From: Symsagittifera roscoffensis
Taxonomy: Eukaryota > Xenacoelomorpha > Acoela > Convolutidae
Assembly (NCBI RefSeq): GCF_963678635.1
Contig: NC_087069.1
Coordinates: 1,812,166-1,876,165 of the forward strand
Direction: 5' to 3'
DNA length: 64,000 nucleotides
A program made the position numbers and the translations under genes. Position 1 is the stretch's first letter. The number at the start of each line of letters is the position of its first letter. The notes under the pieces are model-generated. The model was given only the letters and a program-made list of their open reading frames with translations. It had not been told where the DNA came from and did not search any database. This document shows positions 1-11,831 of the stretch, piece after piece.

Positions 1-1826
1 ATTTCACCTATTCAACCCAATTTTACAACTCCAAAACTAAAAAAACTCAACGCTACAACAAACAATTATACAATCCACAGTGAAACCATCTTTTGCTCAA
101 AAATGTTCAGATATGGATTACCCAACGTTTCGACCAGCAACAAAACCATCATATAAAGAAATAAAATCACAGAGAAATAATTTTGCAGAACATAATTATA
201 ACTATGTAAATAGGTCAAAAACAACCAAACCTTCCAATAAGAATACTCATATTCACAAAGTCAAAATATACCACAACCGACTTCAAACTCAGTAAATTTC
301 AATGATCAACCACGATCCTCACAAAGTGAAAATTACCCATTTTTTCAACAAAAAACAATAACAAATAGATACCATACCAGAAACCAACCTCCTTATTATA
401 CATTTAATTAGTTTCCATCATTTGATGAAGAATACTATAATCAAAATCATCAACGATTTTATTCCAGTCAAAGACCTCGTTCTTACAATATTGACCAACC
501 AAATATTTTCAAACCATACACACGAGATGAACAAATACGACAACCTAGAAACAATCCAACATCTTACATCAAAAATTTTCAACAGTAAAACCCAGTCAAC
601 ACACAATCTTACCAACCAACTCAAATGCATAACAAAATCCCACTGCCATATCATTTAAAACACTATGAAATAATAAAAAACTTACAAACTTTTCTCAAAT
701 GCCCAATGCCGCAGAATCACTGCAAATGACTATGAATCCATACCTAATGGCTGGATCATCAATATCATCAAATACGCCACTAATGGTATTTACAGGCAAT
801 TACCCTGAATATTCTGTAGCAGATGACCTAAATGCAGTCACAGCAAATTTAATTTCAAATAAAGGACCTGAACCAGTAAACACGCCACTTCATCAAAATT
901 GGATACATAGACGCACAGCCTCAATCCAAAACACACTTGACGGCGCAGCCCAAAAATGTTTTTCAGTTTTACCTAAAGAAATTAAATCAGATTGGAAAAG
1001 ATTCACACAAGAATTCTCAAAATTGTTTGATTCTGAAAGAAACAAACAACCATCAAAGAGTTTTATGCAATGAAATTCGCAGACTATCAAATGAAACAAT
1101 TAAACAACTTGCAGTAAGAATTGAAACACTAGTTCCAAAAGCATACTCACTCAATACCCATGATTATAAAAATACAAAGATGACAGAAACCTTAATGATG
1201 ACTCTAACACCTCAATTGCAAAAAATAGCAATAAAAAAGCATCACATCCTTCCTCAATCCTAGAACCAGATTTAGACTTTAGAAAACTAGTAGATAAAGT
1301 AGAACAAGCAGAAATCACAATGAAACTAGAAGAACCAAAAAACCTAACGCTACATTATGTCAACAACATCCAAATAACTACTTCACAAATAAACAATGTT
1401 TACGATTCCGATACAGAAATATCTGAAAAAATCACTGAAATCCTGAACATCTACGAGGAAAACCCAAATTTTAAAGGTAAATCATCATTCAAAAATGGTG
1501 CAATTATTGCCGAAGATACGGACACAGCATTGCCAAATGAGACAAAAACAACAAGATAATCAAAACAAACCACAAAAATATAGAGAACCAAATAAATCAT
1601 TTCATCAGTACAAGGAAAAACATCAAAACTTACCCAACAAAAACATTCAAAGTAATAATAGTCAGGAAAACCTCTTCCAATTAACTCAAAATACTCTAGA
1701 AAACATTCACCTTAAAATCCGAAGTATCGAGGACGATCGCCAAATCAAGGAAACTAACGAAATTTCTCACAAAACAGATACAGTTGATCAGACAGTCGAA
1801 ATAGTCAATATCGAAATAACTATTCA
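1..1826 (+). pseudogene. Gag remnant (low-complexity N-terminus, capsid region, broken CCHC knuckle)
   Basis: The first 650 bases encode a Gln/Asn/Tyr-rich low-complexity stretch in several frames (for example bases 414-590). A capsid-like segment is open at 699-1073 and, after a frameshift, continues at about 1045-1263 and then to 1500; it includes FTGNYPEYSVADDLNAVTAN and the downstream RRLSNETIKQLAVRIETLV. A zinc knuckle starts at 1499 as C-x2-C-x4-H-x4, but the position of the last cysteine is a TGA stop (1538-1540). The usual role is capsid assembly and RNA packaging; this copy cannot make an intact protein. The RNA-binding tail that should follow is Ser/Arg/Asn-rich and falls in the tandem triplication. 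Confidence 0.8.
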
Positions 1827-2656
1827 AGATCAAATTCAAACCGACCGAAAATTTTGTATAATGCCAGTTCTCATTCATGTTCTAGAAATAGATATTATTC
1901 AACTGATCGATCTAGAAACTCTCTATAAAAAAGAAATAGAAATTATTCCAACGATAGGAATAGAAATTATTCAAACGATCGAAATCATAGATGTCAAAAT
2001 AATAGATCACGCGATTCTTCTAACAACAAATCAAACTATCCTAGATCAAAATATACTAACTATCAAAATAGATCACGCGATAATTCACAGAACAGAAATT
2101 CAAGTTATAACAATGAACAAAGAAACTACTCTCAATCACAACATAGGATTACACACGTTATCAAAATTCACACTAAAATTATAAAAGTAAAACACCTAAA
2201 CATCGAAGGCAAAAAAATCAAGTACAAACAACTGAAGAAACTCAACCAGACCCCCTGGTGTTGATAATAACGAAAGCACAGACTTGCAATTAAATCACAT
2301 CAATTGCCAATCCACAGACAGTGGCACAGACAATGCAATTTCAAATAACATGATACATGTTGAAAATGACTACGAACCTATTATATACGAACAACCAATA
2401 TAGTCACATATCTATCAAACTCATCATCAATTTCTCTTAAATTATTATACAAGACCTAGGAGCAGTAACAAAACAATAGAAAAATAGTAGAAGAATAAAC
2501 AGGAGAAAAACCCACAGAATTTTCGCGCACAAATAACATTTATCAAAATATACCAAAAGAGCCGCATTTACCAAAACAAAAAAATTGGACAATCCATTTT
2601 CTTTTCAAAAGTCCAAAATGCAAAGAACTTCAAACACCAGACCTTGAAAATATTTT

Positions 2657-2983
2657 TTAATAGATTCCGGAGCGGATTCAAACATCATCAAGATCCCCAC
2701 TTGGAATGAAATAATACCCTTTAAAACAACAAGCAGGCTAGCAACAACACAAGGATCAACCTTAATGAATTATGGAAAAATCAAACTTTTCCTCGTTCTC
2801 ACTCGAATAGTGAAACAGAACAAACTTATGAGCAAACCATTTGAACAAACTTTCCATATCACAGATATTAAACATAATATCATTGGAATTCCATTTATTA
2901 CTAAATATACACCAACTATAAATATCTTAAACAGCAGAATTCATACAAAAGATAAATACACAAGAATGAAAAACACAGCTTAA
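2657..2983 (+). pseudogene. Retropepsin-like protease, tandem copy 1
   Basis: The frame reads LIDSGADSNII near its start, the D-S/T-G active site of an aspartic protease, then continues open to 2983 with HITDIKHNIIGIPFITKY, which fits the second conserved IIG motif. It would process the Gag-Pol polyprotein. No open frame joins it to gag or RT, so it is a fragment in a dead element. It is the first of three near-identical copies spaced 1279 bp apart. Confidence 0.72.
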
Positions 2984-3935
2984 ACATTTTTTCCAAGAAT
3001 AAACAAACAACCATCATTTTTCTCTAAATTTTACCCTATATACAATCAGGAACGCAAACACCTGAAATCACTAGCAGGTTAAATTCATAATTTTTCAATG
3101 AAACAAGATCAAATTCAAACCGACCGAAAATTTTGTATAATGCCAGTTCTCATTCATGTTCTAGAAATAGATATTATTCAACTGATCGATCTAGAAACTC
3201 TCTATAAAAAAGAAATAGAAATTATTCCAACGATAGGAATAGAAATTATTCAAACGATCGAAATCATAGATGTCAAAATAATAGATCACGCGATTCTTCT
3301 AACAACAAATCAAACTATCCTAGATCAAAATATACTAACTATCAAAATAGATCACGCGATAATTCACAGAACAGAAATTCAAGTTATAACAATGAACAAA
3401 GAAACTACTCTCAATCACAACATAGGATTACACACGTTATCATAATTCACACTAAAATTATAAAAGTAAAACACCTAAACATCGAAGGCAAAAAAATCAA
3501 GTACAAACAACTGAAGAAACTCAACCAGACCCCCTGGTGTTGATAATAACGAAAGCACAGACTTGCAATTAAATCACATCAATTGCCAATCCACAGACAG
3601 TGGCACAGACAATGCAATTTCAAATAACATGATACATGTTGAAAATGACTACGAACCTATTATATACGAACAACCAATATAGTCACATATCTATCAAAAT
3701 CATCATCAATTTCTCTTAAATTATTATACAAGACCTAGGAGCAGTAACAAAACAATAGAAAAATAGTAGAAGAATAAACAGGAGAAAAACCCACAGAATT
3801 TTCGCGCACAAATAACATTTATCAAAATATACCAAAAGAGCCGCATTTACCAAAACAAAAAAATTGGACAATCCATTTTCTTTTCAAAAGTCCAAAATGC
3901 AAAGAACTTCAAACACCAGACCTTGAAAATAATTT

Positions 3936-4262
3936 TTAATAGATTCCGGAGCGGATTCAAACATCATCAAGATCCCCACTTGGAATGAAATAATACCCTT
4001 TAAAACAACAAGCAGGCTAGCAACAACACAAGGATCAACCTTAATGAATTATGGAAAAATCAAACTTTTCCTCGTTCTCACTCGAATAGTGAAACAGAAC
4101 AAACTTATGAGCAAACCATTTGAACAAACTTTCCATATCACAGATATTAAACATAATATCTTTGGAATTCCATTTATTACTAAATATACACCAACTATAA
4201 ATATCTTAAACAGCAGAATTCATACAAAAGATAAATACACAAGAATGAAAAACACAGCTTAA
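3936..4262 (+). pseudogene. Retropepsin-like protease, tandem copy 2
   Basis: Second copy of the DSGA-containing protease frame, exactly 1279 bp after the first. One visible change replaces Ile by Phe in the conserved IIG motif (NIFGIPF). The same limits apply as for copy 1. Confidence 0.7.
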
Positions 4263-5214
4263 ACATTTTTTCCAAGAATAAACAAACAACCATCATTTTT
4301 CTCTAAATTTTACCCTATATACAATCAGGAACGCAAACACCTGAAATCACTAGCAGGTTAAATTCATAATTTTTCAATGAAACAAGATCAAATTCAAACC
4401 GACCGAAAATTTTGTATAATGCCAGTTCTCATTCATGTTCTAGAAATAGATATTATTCAACTGATCGATCTAGAAACTCTCTATAAAAAAGAAATAGAAA
4501 TTAATCCAACGATAGGAATAGAAATTATTCAAACGATCGAAATCATAGATGTCAAAATAATAGATCACGCGATTCTTCTAACAACAAATCAAACTATCCT
4601 AGATCAAAATATACTAACTATCAAAATAGATCACGCGATAATTCACAGAACAGAAATTCAAGTTATAACAATGAACAAAGAAACTACTCTCAATCACAAC
4701 ATAGGATTACACACGTTATCAAAATTCACACTAAAATTATAAAAGTAAAACACCTAAACATCGAAGGCAAAAAAATCAAGTACAAACAACTGAAGAAACT
4801 CAACCAGACCCCCTGGTGTTGATAATAACGAAAGCACAGACTTGCAATTAAATCACATCAATTGCCAATCCACAGACAGTGGCACAGACAATGCAATTTC
4901 AAATAACATGATACATGTTGAAAATGACTACGAACCTATTATATACGAACAACCAATATAGTCACATATCTATCAAAATCATCATCAATTTCTCTTAAAT
5001 TATTATACAAGACCTAGGAGCAGTAACAAAACAATAGAAAAATAGTAGAAAAATAAACAGGAGAAAAACCCACAGAATTTTCGCGCACAAATAACATTTA
5101 TCAAAATATACCAAAAGAGCCGCATTTACCAAAACAAAAAAATTGGACAATCCATTTTCTTTTCAAAAGTCCAAAATGCAAAGAACTTCAAACACCAGAC
5201 CTTGAAAATAATTT

Positions 5215-5541
5215 TTAATAGATTCCGGAGCGGATTCAAACATCATCAAGATCCCCACTTGGAATGAAATAATACCCTTTAAAACAACAAGCAGGCTAGC
5301 AACAACACAAGGATCAACCTTAATGAATTATGGAAAAATCAAACTTTTCCTCGTTCTCACTCGAATAGTGAAACAGAACAAACTTATGAGCAAACCATTT
5401 GAACAAACTTTCCATATCACAGATATTAAACATAATATCATTGGAATTCCATTTATTACTAAATATACACCAACTATAAATATCTTAAACAGCAGAATTC
5501 ATACAAAAGATAAATACACAAGAATGAAAAACACAGCTTAA
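5215..5541 (+). pseudogene. Retropepsin-like protease, tandem copy 3
   Basis: Third copy of the DSGA-containing protease frame. This copy borders the pol sequence that follows, so in the ancestral element it is probably the one that preceded RT. The IIG motif is restored to NIIGIPF, as in copy 1. Confidence 0.7.
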
Positions 5542-5655
5542 ACATTTTTTCCAAGAATAAACAAACAACCATCATTTTTCTCTAAATTTTACCCTATATA
5601 CAATCAGGAACGCAAACACCTGAAATCACTAGCAGGTTAAATTTATAATTTTTCA

Positions 5656-6075
5656 ATGAAACAAGCTCACCAATACGATAAAGAACAAAAAAAACATCTC
5701 TATATGTCTGAACTTGAATTCAGACCAATTCATAAATTTTTCCGAGTAACAATTTCATCTATCAAATACATGAAAGACTCAAACTCAGACATGAATTTTT
5801 TACATGTAAATAACAATTCTCCATATAAAATAACCCTACCTCTAGGACTCTTAAGTTATTTTAAAACTAACCCAACAATTTTCCCCACGAAGGAAGTAGC
5901 GTATAGAGTAAATAATATTTTACAACTATTGGATATATGTCAATCAACAATTCTTGACGGAGAATTATCGATTAATAATATAATTAATAATGAAAAACGA
6001 AACACAGATTGTTTCACGAAAACACCTCACTTTAAACCAGCATTTCAAAAATCCAAATATATGAACGAACATTAA
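5656..6075 (+). pseudogene. Protease-to-RT linker of the degenerate Gypsy pol
   Basis: A 139-codon open frame directly after the third tandem copy. It has no catalytic motif that I recognise. It sits between the protease and the RT, where Ty3/Gypsy Pol proteins carry a connecting segment, and reads IHKFFRVTISSIKYMKDSNS and PYKITLPLGLL. The frame ends at 6075, and further pol homology continues with stops, so this is the connector of a broken polyprotein rather than a separate gene. Confidence 0.6.
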
Positions 6076-6905
6076 AAATTCTTAACAATGTTGATTTTCA
6101 AGACTCTCAGATAACACAGAAAGAATTTGAACAATTAGCTGATCTACTATTGAAATAATAAAAAACTTACGCAACATCTAAATTTAAAGTTGAAAAAATA
6201 AATTGACCACTAAATTCAATTCTAAAACCTCATGCAGTTTTTAAAAAACAACGAGCATGTAAAGTCCCAATTCACTTACAAGGCAAAATTAACAGATTAC
6301 TTGACATACTAGAACAATATGAAATCATTTCTCCAGTAAATAAAGAAGAACAGCCAAAAGGTAACACGTTTACAAACCCTGTTATCATTTTAGCAAAAGG
6401 AGAATCATTAAAAATAGTTCTAGATGCGGGATACCTCAATTCTTTCATTGATGAATCTAAATGTAATTGGCCTATTGAACCAATTCAAGTAATTCTCACA
6501 AAAATAAACGGTAAGCATTTCACGACAGCAGATATGAATAGTGCATTTAATCAAATGCCGATAGACGAACAATCCAGACGATTGACACAATTCGTTATTG
6601 GAAATCAGCAATATGAATTCAACAGATTATTCTATGGAATTTCCATAGGACCAGCGGCATTCTCAGAATTCATGAGTAAAATTTTCCGACCACTCATACT
6701 CAATAAAAATGCAATCACATATTTAGACGAAGTTTTTATGCAATCACAAACAAAAGACGAAATGTTCATTGTCTTAGAAAACTATCATCAGATATTACTA
6801 CACAAAAACATGAAAGCAGCCCCGGATAAATCACATTTTTTTCTAACACGTGTAAAATTTCTTGGACATATTATAGAAAAAAACACTATAACTCCATCAA
6901 AATAG
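6076..6905 (+). pseudogene. Ty3/Gypsy reverse transcriptase remnant
   Basis: The finger and palm region is readable: VIILAKGESLKIVLDAGYLN, then HFTTADMNSAFNQMP (first catalytic Asp), FNRLFYGISIGPAAFSEFM, and the catalytic box as YLDE where YLDD is expected (about 6720-6731). The thumb continues as FFLTRVKFLGHIIEKNTITP and ends at a stop near 6905. The N-terminal part (6076-6400) contains stops. The changed fourth residue of the box and the stops indicate an inactive polymerase. Confidence 0.8.
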
Positions 6906-7604
6906 ATGCAATCCAAAAACTCCAGCCACCTTCAAATAAAAAAAAGTTACAAGATTTTCTAGGAAAGTGAAACTTCTTTGTGTTAAATTAAATACCTTTA
7001 TAAAATGCAGTTATACTTAAGACCATTCTACAACACCCTCAGACAACAGAATAATTTTGAATGGACAACAGAACATCAAACACGATTTGAAGAAATCAAA
7101 ACACTTCTCACTGAACAATTATCAAAAACTATTCCAGATCCAGAATAACCATTTTATGCCATGTGCGATGCCTCTGCGAGGCAACGAAACAAATAAATGA
7201 ATCTTATTTCAGCAAACTCTAAACTATTCACACAAGCTGAACTTAGACTCTCTACTCTTATGAGAGAATGCACAACCATAATATATACACTTACAGAATA
7301 TGAATTTTTAATACTTGGATCTAAACATCCAACAGTTTTTTTTACAGATCATAAACCCATAATTTTCCTTTTTACACAAAAATCAAATCCAAACCATAGA
7401 GTTTATAGATTTCAACTAACTTTAATGAAGTTCCCAAACTTACATATAAATTGGTCAGCAGGAAAAAAACTCGCACTACCCGATACTCTAAGTAGAATTA
7501 CACCATCTGAATTGTTAACAAGAAAAACAACAGTCGAAATACCACAAAATATTTTCTTGCAAAAGATGAAACTTCACCAGGATTACAATGCAATTATGCT
7601 GTAA
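6906..7604 (+). pseudogene. RNase H remnant of degenerate Gypsy pol
   Basis: After a frameshifted connection, the RNase H start is read as PFYAMCDAS (7150-7176). The usual segment after DAS is deleted and replaced by a short unrelated run with a stop. The frame is open again from 7197 to 7604, with LSTLMRECTTIIYTLTEYEF carrying the conserved Glu and VFFTDHKPIIFLF carrying the conserved Asp, then the tether-like LALPDTLSR. RNase H would remove the RNA strand during cDNA synthesis. The deletion after the first Asp means this copy is non-functional. Confidence 0.75.
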
Positions 7605-9445
7605 AAACTGACATAGACCAATCACAAATTAATAATCTACATTGTTTCCCACTATATTAAGACTGTCAAAACAATCACTACAATGTAGATCTACTAGGAA
7701 AAATTACATTTAGGCCGATACCATACCCATGGATTAAAAACAATACCCAGCAAATACCAATCAAAAAAAAATTATTCAAAACAGATCTGTTCCCTCCAAT
7801 AGAAAAAGAAAAGCTAACTGATAATATAAATTTATCAGGCCCACCAAATAATGACTCAAAATATACAATAAACCATGTCTTTAACCTCCATGATCCTCTA
7901 AATACAGTACCTCTATCAAAAAAAGTAATTGAAAACATTTTTCTCCCAATAACAGAAAAAATAACACTCAACTTTTTACAGAAACATCAAAATTTTGACC
8001 CATTCATTAAAAAATTAAAATCATGGCACAAATTTAAAACCAAACCAATTGAAGCCGATATCACCATTCTAGGAAATAAAACCCTTAGATATTTCAGAAA
8101 ATTTATTAATACCTCTATCAACGAGAATACAAATATTTTAGAATACCATACATCCGATATCAAAGTACCCTCCCTACCTTTAAGTGTGATGCTTATAGCT
8201 TTTCATACTTCCCACTCATTACACACTAAAGGACACTCAGGATCAGAGAAAACATTCTCAAGTTTTATTCAAATTTTTACTTTCTAAACGCACCAATTTG
8301 AATAAAACTTTTATGCAAAGATTGCATAGTATGTCAATTAAACAAATAATACCCAGACCAATAACAGACGGCAGAAAAAAACGATTTTAAAGGACAAAGT
8401 CTATACTTCAATCACAGAATTTCTTTCGATAAAAAGGTACCAATATCACCATCCTCAGATAGAACTCATATATAATGGAAATAGTAAATGCATTTACACA
8501 CTACGTAGCACTTTAACCAGTACCTCTTTTTGATGCTTATTATGCATATACAACACTTTATGAACACTGGATAGCAAAATTCGGATTACTCGAAATCCTT
8601 TTTACAGACAATGGCACTGAATTTAAAAATAACGAAAAAATTACACTATGCCACTTATTTTTTTAAACACAAACCACGTACATCTCATGCAGCTTGGACT
8701 AATGGATTAGTCGAAGGCATGAACCGTTCATTACAAGAATATCTTAGATGTATCATTAACGTAAATGACACAGGATATACTGAATGGTCAACAGATGTAA
8801 GACTATTCCTATTATCTTATAGCTCACAAATCGCAACAACTTTAGGACTGTGACCCTATGAAATGGTTTTCAATCAAAAACGACGCAAACCGATAATGTT
8901 CACAGCAAATTCTTCAAAAAATACACAAGGTTATTGTCAACCCATTAAAGAATCAATATGTTATAATCTACCACTAGATACTCACAATGAAGATCACTTT
9001 CATGATCCACAAATTTTAAAATTAGCTTCCGGTACATACACCGAATGGATTTTAAACAGAGATAAAAAACACAACGAAATTTATCAAAAGGTAACGAAAA
9101 AATTATTAGAAAGACAAAATATTAATTCCCAAATAAATTCTTGATTCACACCAGCTACAAACTCCGAATTACAACCACTCCGAAAAGAACATATCAAATA
9201 ATTGATAAACCCACCATATCAAATAATTGATAATTGATAAACCTGATGTAACATACAAGCTTATTGACCTAAGCAAAAAATTAAATTGTTCAACACCCAA
9301 ACAGTTTTGTACCTTTTTATCCGAAAGAGTACGCTCTCCGCGAACTGACTCAATATACTCCCTTACAGGACTCAATTTACTCAAAATAACTCCGATCACG
9401 AACAAAATCAAAGCACTGACACGATTTCTATCCAAAAACCATTAG
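7605..9445 (+). pseudogene. Integrase remnant of degenerate Gypsy pol
   Basis: Integrase pieces are readable in several frames: an HHCC-like start (LHTKGHSGSEKTFSSF, about 8220-8270), the second catalytic Asp in FTDNGTEF (about 8600-8625), and the catalytic Glu in WTNGLVEGMNRSLQEYLR (about 8694-8747). Open pieces follow at 8863-9144, and a C-terminal segment with YQIIDKPDVTYKLIDLSKK ends at 9445, resembling the GPY/F-containing end of Gypsy integrases. A short duplication of the sequence before it (9200-9235) breaks the GPY box. The 7605-8200 part is the N-terminal linker with several stops. Confidence 0.78.
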
Positions 9446-10393
9446 AAAGAAATAAAAAAGAAACAAAAAAAAACAAACATCAAAAAATTTAGATAACAAA
9501 AAGATAACTCAAACAGAAAGAAAAAATCAAAAATTAGAAAAAAAATTCTTCCACAAGATCAAAAAGAAAAATCTCCACATAGACAATTATCGCGACTTCG
9601 AAATCAGCCACGAAAACACTATAAACTTTCATTCCACAATCTGAAATATTAAAGAAAGTTGAATTTCAGATACCATTTTAAAATTAATTAACATTTTCAC
9701 CTCTTGAAAGATTTTTCCATAACCCGAACATTTTCTCCAAATTCATGCTGAAAAACTTTTGAACAAACTAGTTTAAGTTCAGCCAAAAAGAACCTTTTCC
9801 TGAATCATGACCTCATTTTTGACACAACTTCTTTTGCCGACAAACAATCACCTTCAAGCGAATATCTAACTATAACTATAAGACCTCTAGGTCAGAAATA
9901 AGCAAACCGCTGAAAATTGACATCTGAAACAAACAAAATCTCAAAATTACAACTTTTCCCTATCAAGTAGAACAAAGATCAACAATATTGTCCCAACTTA
10001 GACCTCAAAATCCCCTCAAGCAAAAAAATTAATTTAGCCTAAAGAACAAAATGGACATGATCATTTAGCCTAAAGTACGAATTTCTCTTTGATACCCCTA
10101 ATCATTCAATAAATAACAACAAAACTAGGAAGACTCTTAAGAGCCCTCAAAACTTTCCTTCACCAAAAACTGCCGAAACCCAACCCACGTGTCAAAAAAC
10201 CAAAAAATTTTCCAACCGCACTCGAATTTAGCCTCAAAAAATAAAAATTAATTCGACGAAACGAATCATTTCTTCAAATGCTTCTTTCTCGAGCAGTCAG
10301 CCTTTTTCAGAATATTCTTTCAAACTTTTTTTCAATCCTTTCAATTTTTTTCAAACTTTACATAATCTTAATATCCGATACCCTAGAAAATTT
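9446..10393. other. Non-coding AT-rich sequence
   Basis: A-rich DNA directly after the degenerate Gypsy integrase. I looked for an LTR end or polypurine tract here and could not fix one. No gene, RNA or repeat boundary is supported. Confidence 0.5.
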
Positions 10394-10761
10394 CATCCTC
10401 CTCCTGATAATTTTTTGCAATTTTTTCATCATTTTTTATTTCCTAGCCCAGTCTACGTTAATTTTTCCAAAATCTTTGACCACCTCCTCAGGTACGACAC
10501 TTCAAACAACTATCTAAATGTTCCAACATCTATTCAGTAGAACAGATGTTTTTCTTCTTTATGAGGGATGTCAGAAACGTGAAAAATATTATGAAAAGAA
10601 GAAAAACATCTGTTCTACTAAACAGATGTTGGAACAATTAGATAGTTGTTTGAAATATCGTACCTGAGGAGGTGGTCAAGGAGTTCGGAAAAATTAACGT
10701 AGATTGAGCTAGGGAATAAAAATTGATGAAAAAGTTGCAAAAAAATATCAGGAGGAGGATG
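10394..10761. repeat. Large imperfect inverted repeat (fold-back element)
   Basis: The left arm (about 10394-10560) and right arm (about 10594-10761) are reverse complements with a few mismatches and a spacer of some 33 bases. Matching landmarks are CATCCTCCTCCTGATA at the left end with its complement at the right end, and AACAGATGTTTTTCTTC with its complement near the centre. A fold-back or MITE-like element is the simplest explanation. No transposase lies inside. Confidence 0.88.
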
Positions 10762-11631
10762 AATAACTGATAACAACTCTAACCATTTTTAACACATTTC
10801 AAACTTTCTTTTAACCCGGTTGAAAAAGAATTAAATAATAATCCAAACTAACCAGCGCAAGCTTACTAAACACCACAGACCGCAACCTAAAAGCATGACC
10901 AAGAAAAGAAAACCCACGGTACCCAAACTGGATTAACACCAGCTTAGAACTGGATAAATCATTCTTTTGAAGACTACTTTTAAATCTGAACACAAAAGAA
11001 CAAAACACCAAAAAGTCGAAAAACAAACCCAAAACAAACGATTTGATTTTTGAGAAAAATACAAAGCCAAGACAAAAAAGGAAAAAAAAGGAATAAAAAG
11101 GCACGAAATGTTGAAAATAAAAGGGACCCTCCAAAAACGTAAGCATGATTTATACTCCACTCCTGGCCTAACCTACCAAAGAGGATGTCCTGAGCATGCT
11201 CTATAGCCGGCCTCACCCACCATGCTACACCCACGCTTTGTTACCCACCAGCCTATTTTTGTCGAGAGTTACTCAAGTGTGAGTAGCTCTTAAAAATATC
11301 CGAACTAAACAATAACGCTTTTGCGATAAAAACTAATACAAGATCATAACTAAAATCAAAATTAACAAAAGTTTGTATATGTAAACAATACAATGCAGTA
11401 TAAAGATAACATGCAGCCCAAAGACGAGCAGCAAGGAACTTGACAGCCCAATCACAATCCAACTACGGAATGGCAAAACACACCCGATATGCTGCCTACA
11501 ATCTTTACACTCAACGGATTTAAAGTACGATTTGGAATCGCAGCAAAGGAAACCCATTGCAACCGAACAATGGCCATCTCGATGTTCATTTATACGCAGA
11601 GATCCAAGTCACCAGGCACCGCATCCAAAGT
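10762..11631. other. No gene recognised
   Basis: Open frames on the minus strand here are rich in Phe/Leu/Cys and lack any known motif, which is expected from A-rich + strand sequence. I see no repeat shared with the rest of the window. Confidence 0.5.
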
Positions 11632-11831
11632 NNNNNNNNNNNNNNNNNNNNNNNNNNNNNNNNNNNNNNNNNNNNNNNNNNNNNNNNNNNNNNNNNNNNN
11701 NNNNNNNNNNNNNNNNNNNNNNNNNNNNNNNNNNNNNNNNNNNNNNNNNNNNNNNNNNNNNNNNNNNNNNNNNNNNNNNNNNNNNNNNNNNNNNNNNNNN
11801 NNNNNNNNNNNNNNNNNNNNNNNNNNNNNNN
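11632..11831. other. Assembly gap (200 N)
   Basis: A run of exactly 200 undetermined bases. The round number suggests a scaffolding placeholder, so the true distance between the flanks is unknown. Confidence 0.99.

Larger units (their letters stand above)
1827..5663 (+). repeat. Three tandem copies of a 1279 bp segment (late gag to protease)
   Basis: The same sequence starts at about 1828, 3107 and 4386, giving a constant period of 1279 bp. The copies differ by only a few substitutions (for example near 3441, 4161 and 4504). Each carries the Ser/Arg/Asn-rich end of gag followed by a protease. The open frame rich in Ile/Glu seen at 1495-2184, 3098-3445 and 4377-4742 is the wrong frame: the frame with NRSRDNSQNRN-type composition is the gag tail. 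The near identity means recent tandem duplication, unequal exchange, or an assembly artefact. Confidence 0.92.
1..9445 (+). mobile_element. Degenerate AT-rich Ty3/Gypsy LTR retrotransposon, internal region
   Basis: The order gag, protease, RT, RNase H, integrase is the Ty3/Gypsy order, and each piece can be read on the + strand in shifting frames. All domains are broken by stops and frameshifts, so the element is dead. The + strand is very rich in A and C and poor in G, unlike the later giant Gypsy element. No LTR pair was recognised: the 5' end lies outside the window or at its edge, and no LTR could be fixed after the integrase C-terminus near 9445. A 1279 bp segment spanning late gag to after the protease is present three times in tandem. 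Confidence 0.88.

Noticed and set aside
1495-2184. 229-codon Ile/Glu-rich open frame, repeated downstream
   Set aside because: It is an alternative frame of the Ser/Arg/Asn-rich gag tail; its regularity reflects the low-complexity repeat, and the gag frame matches the element context.
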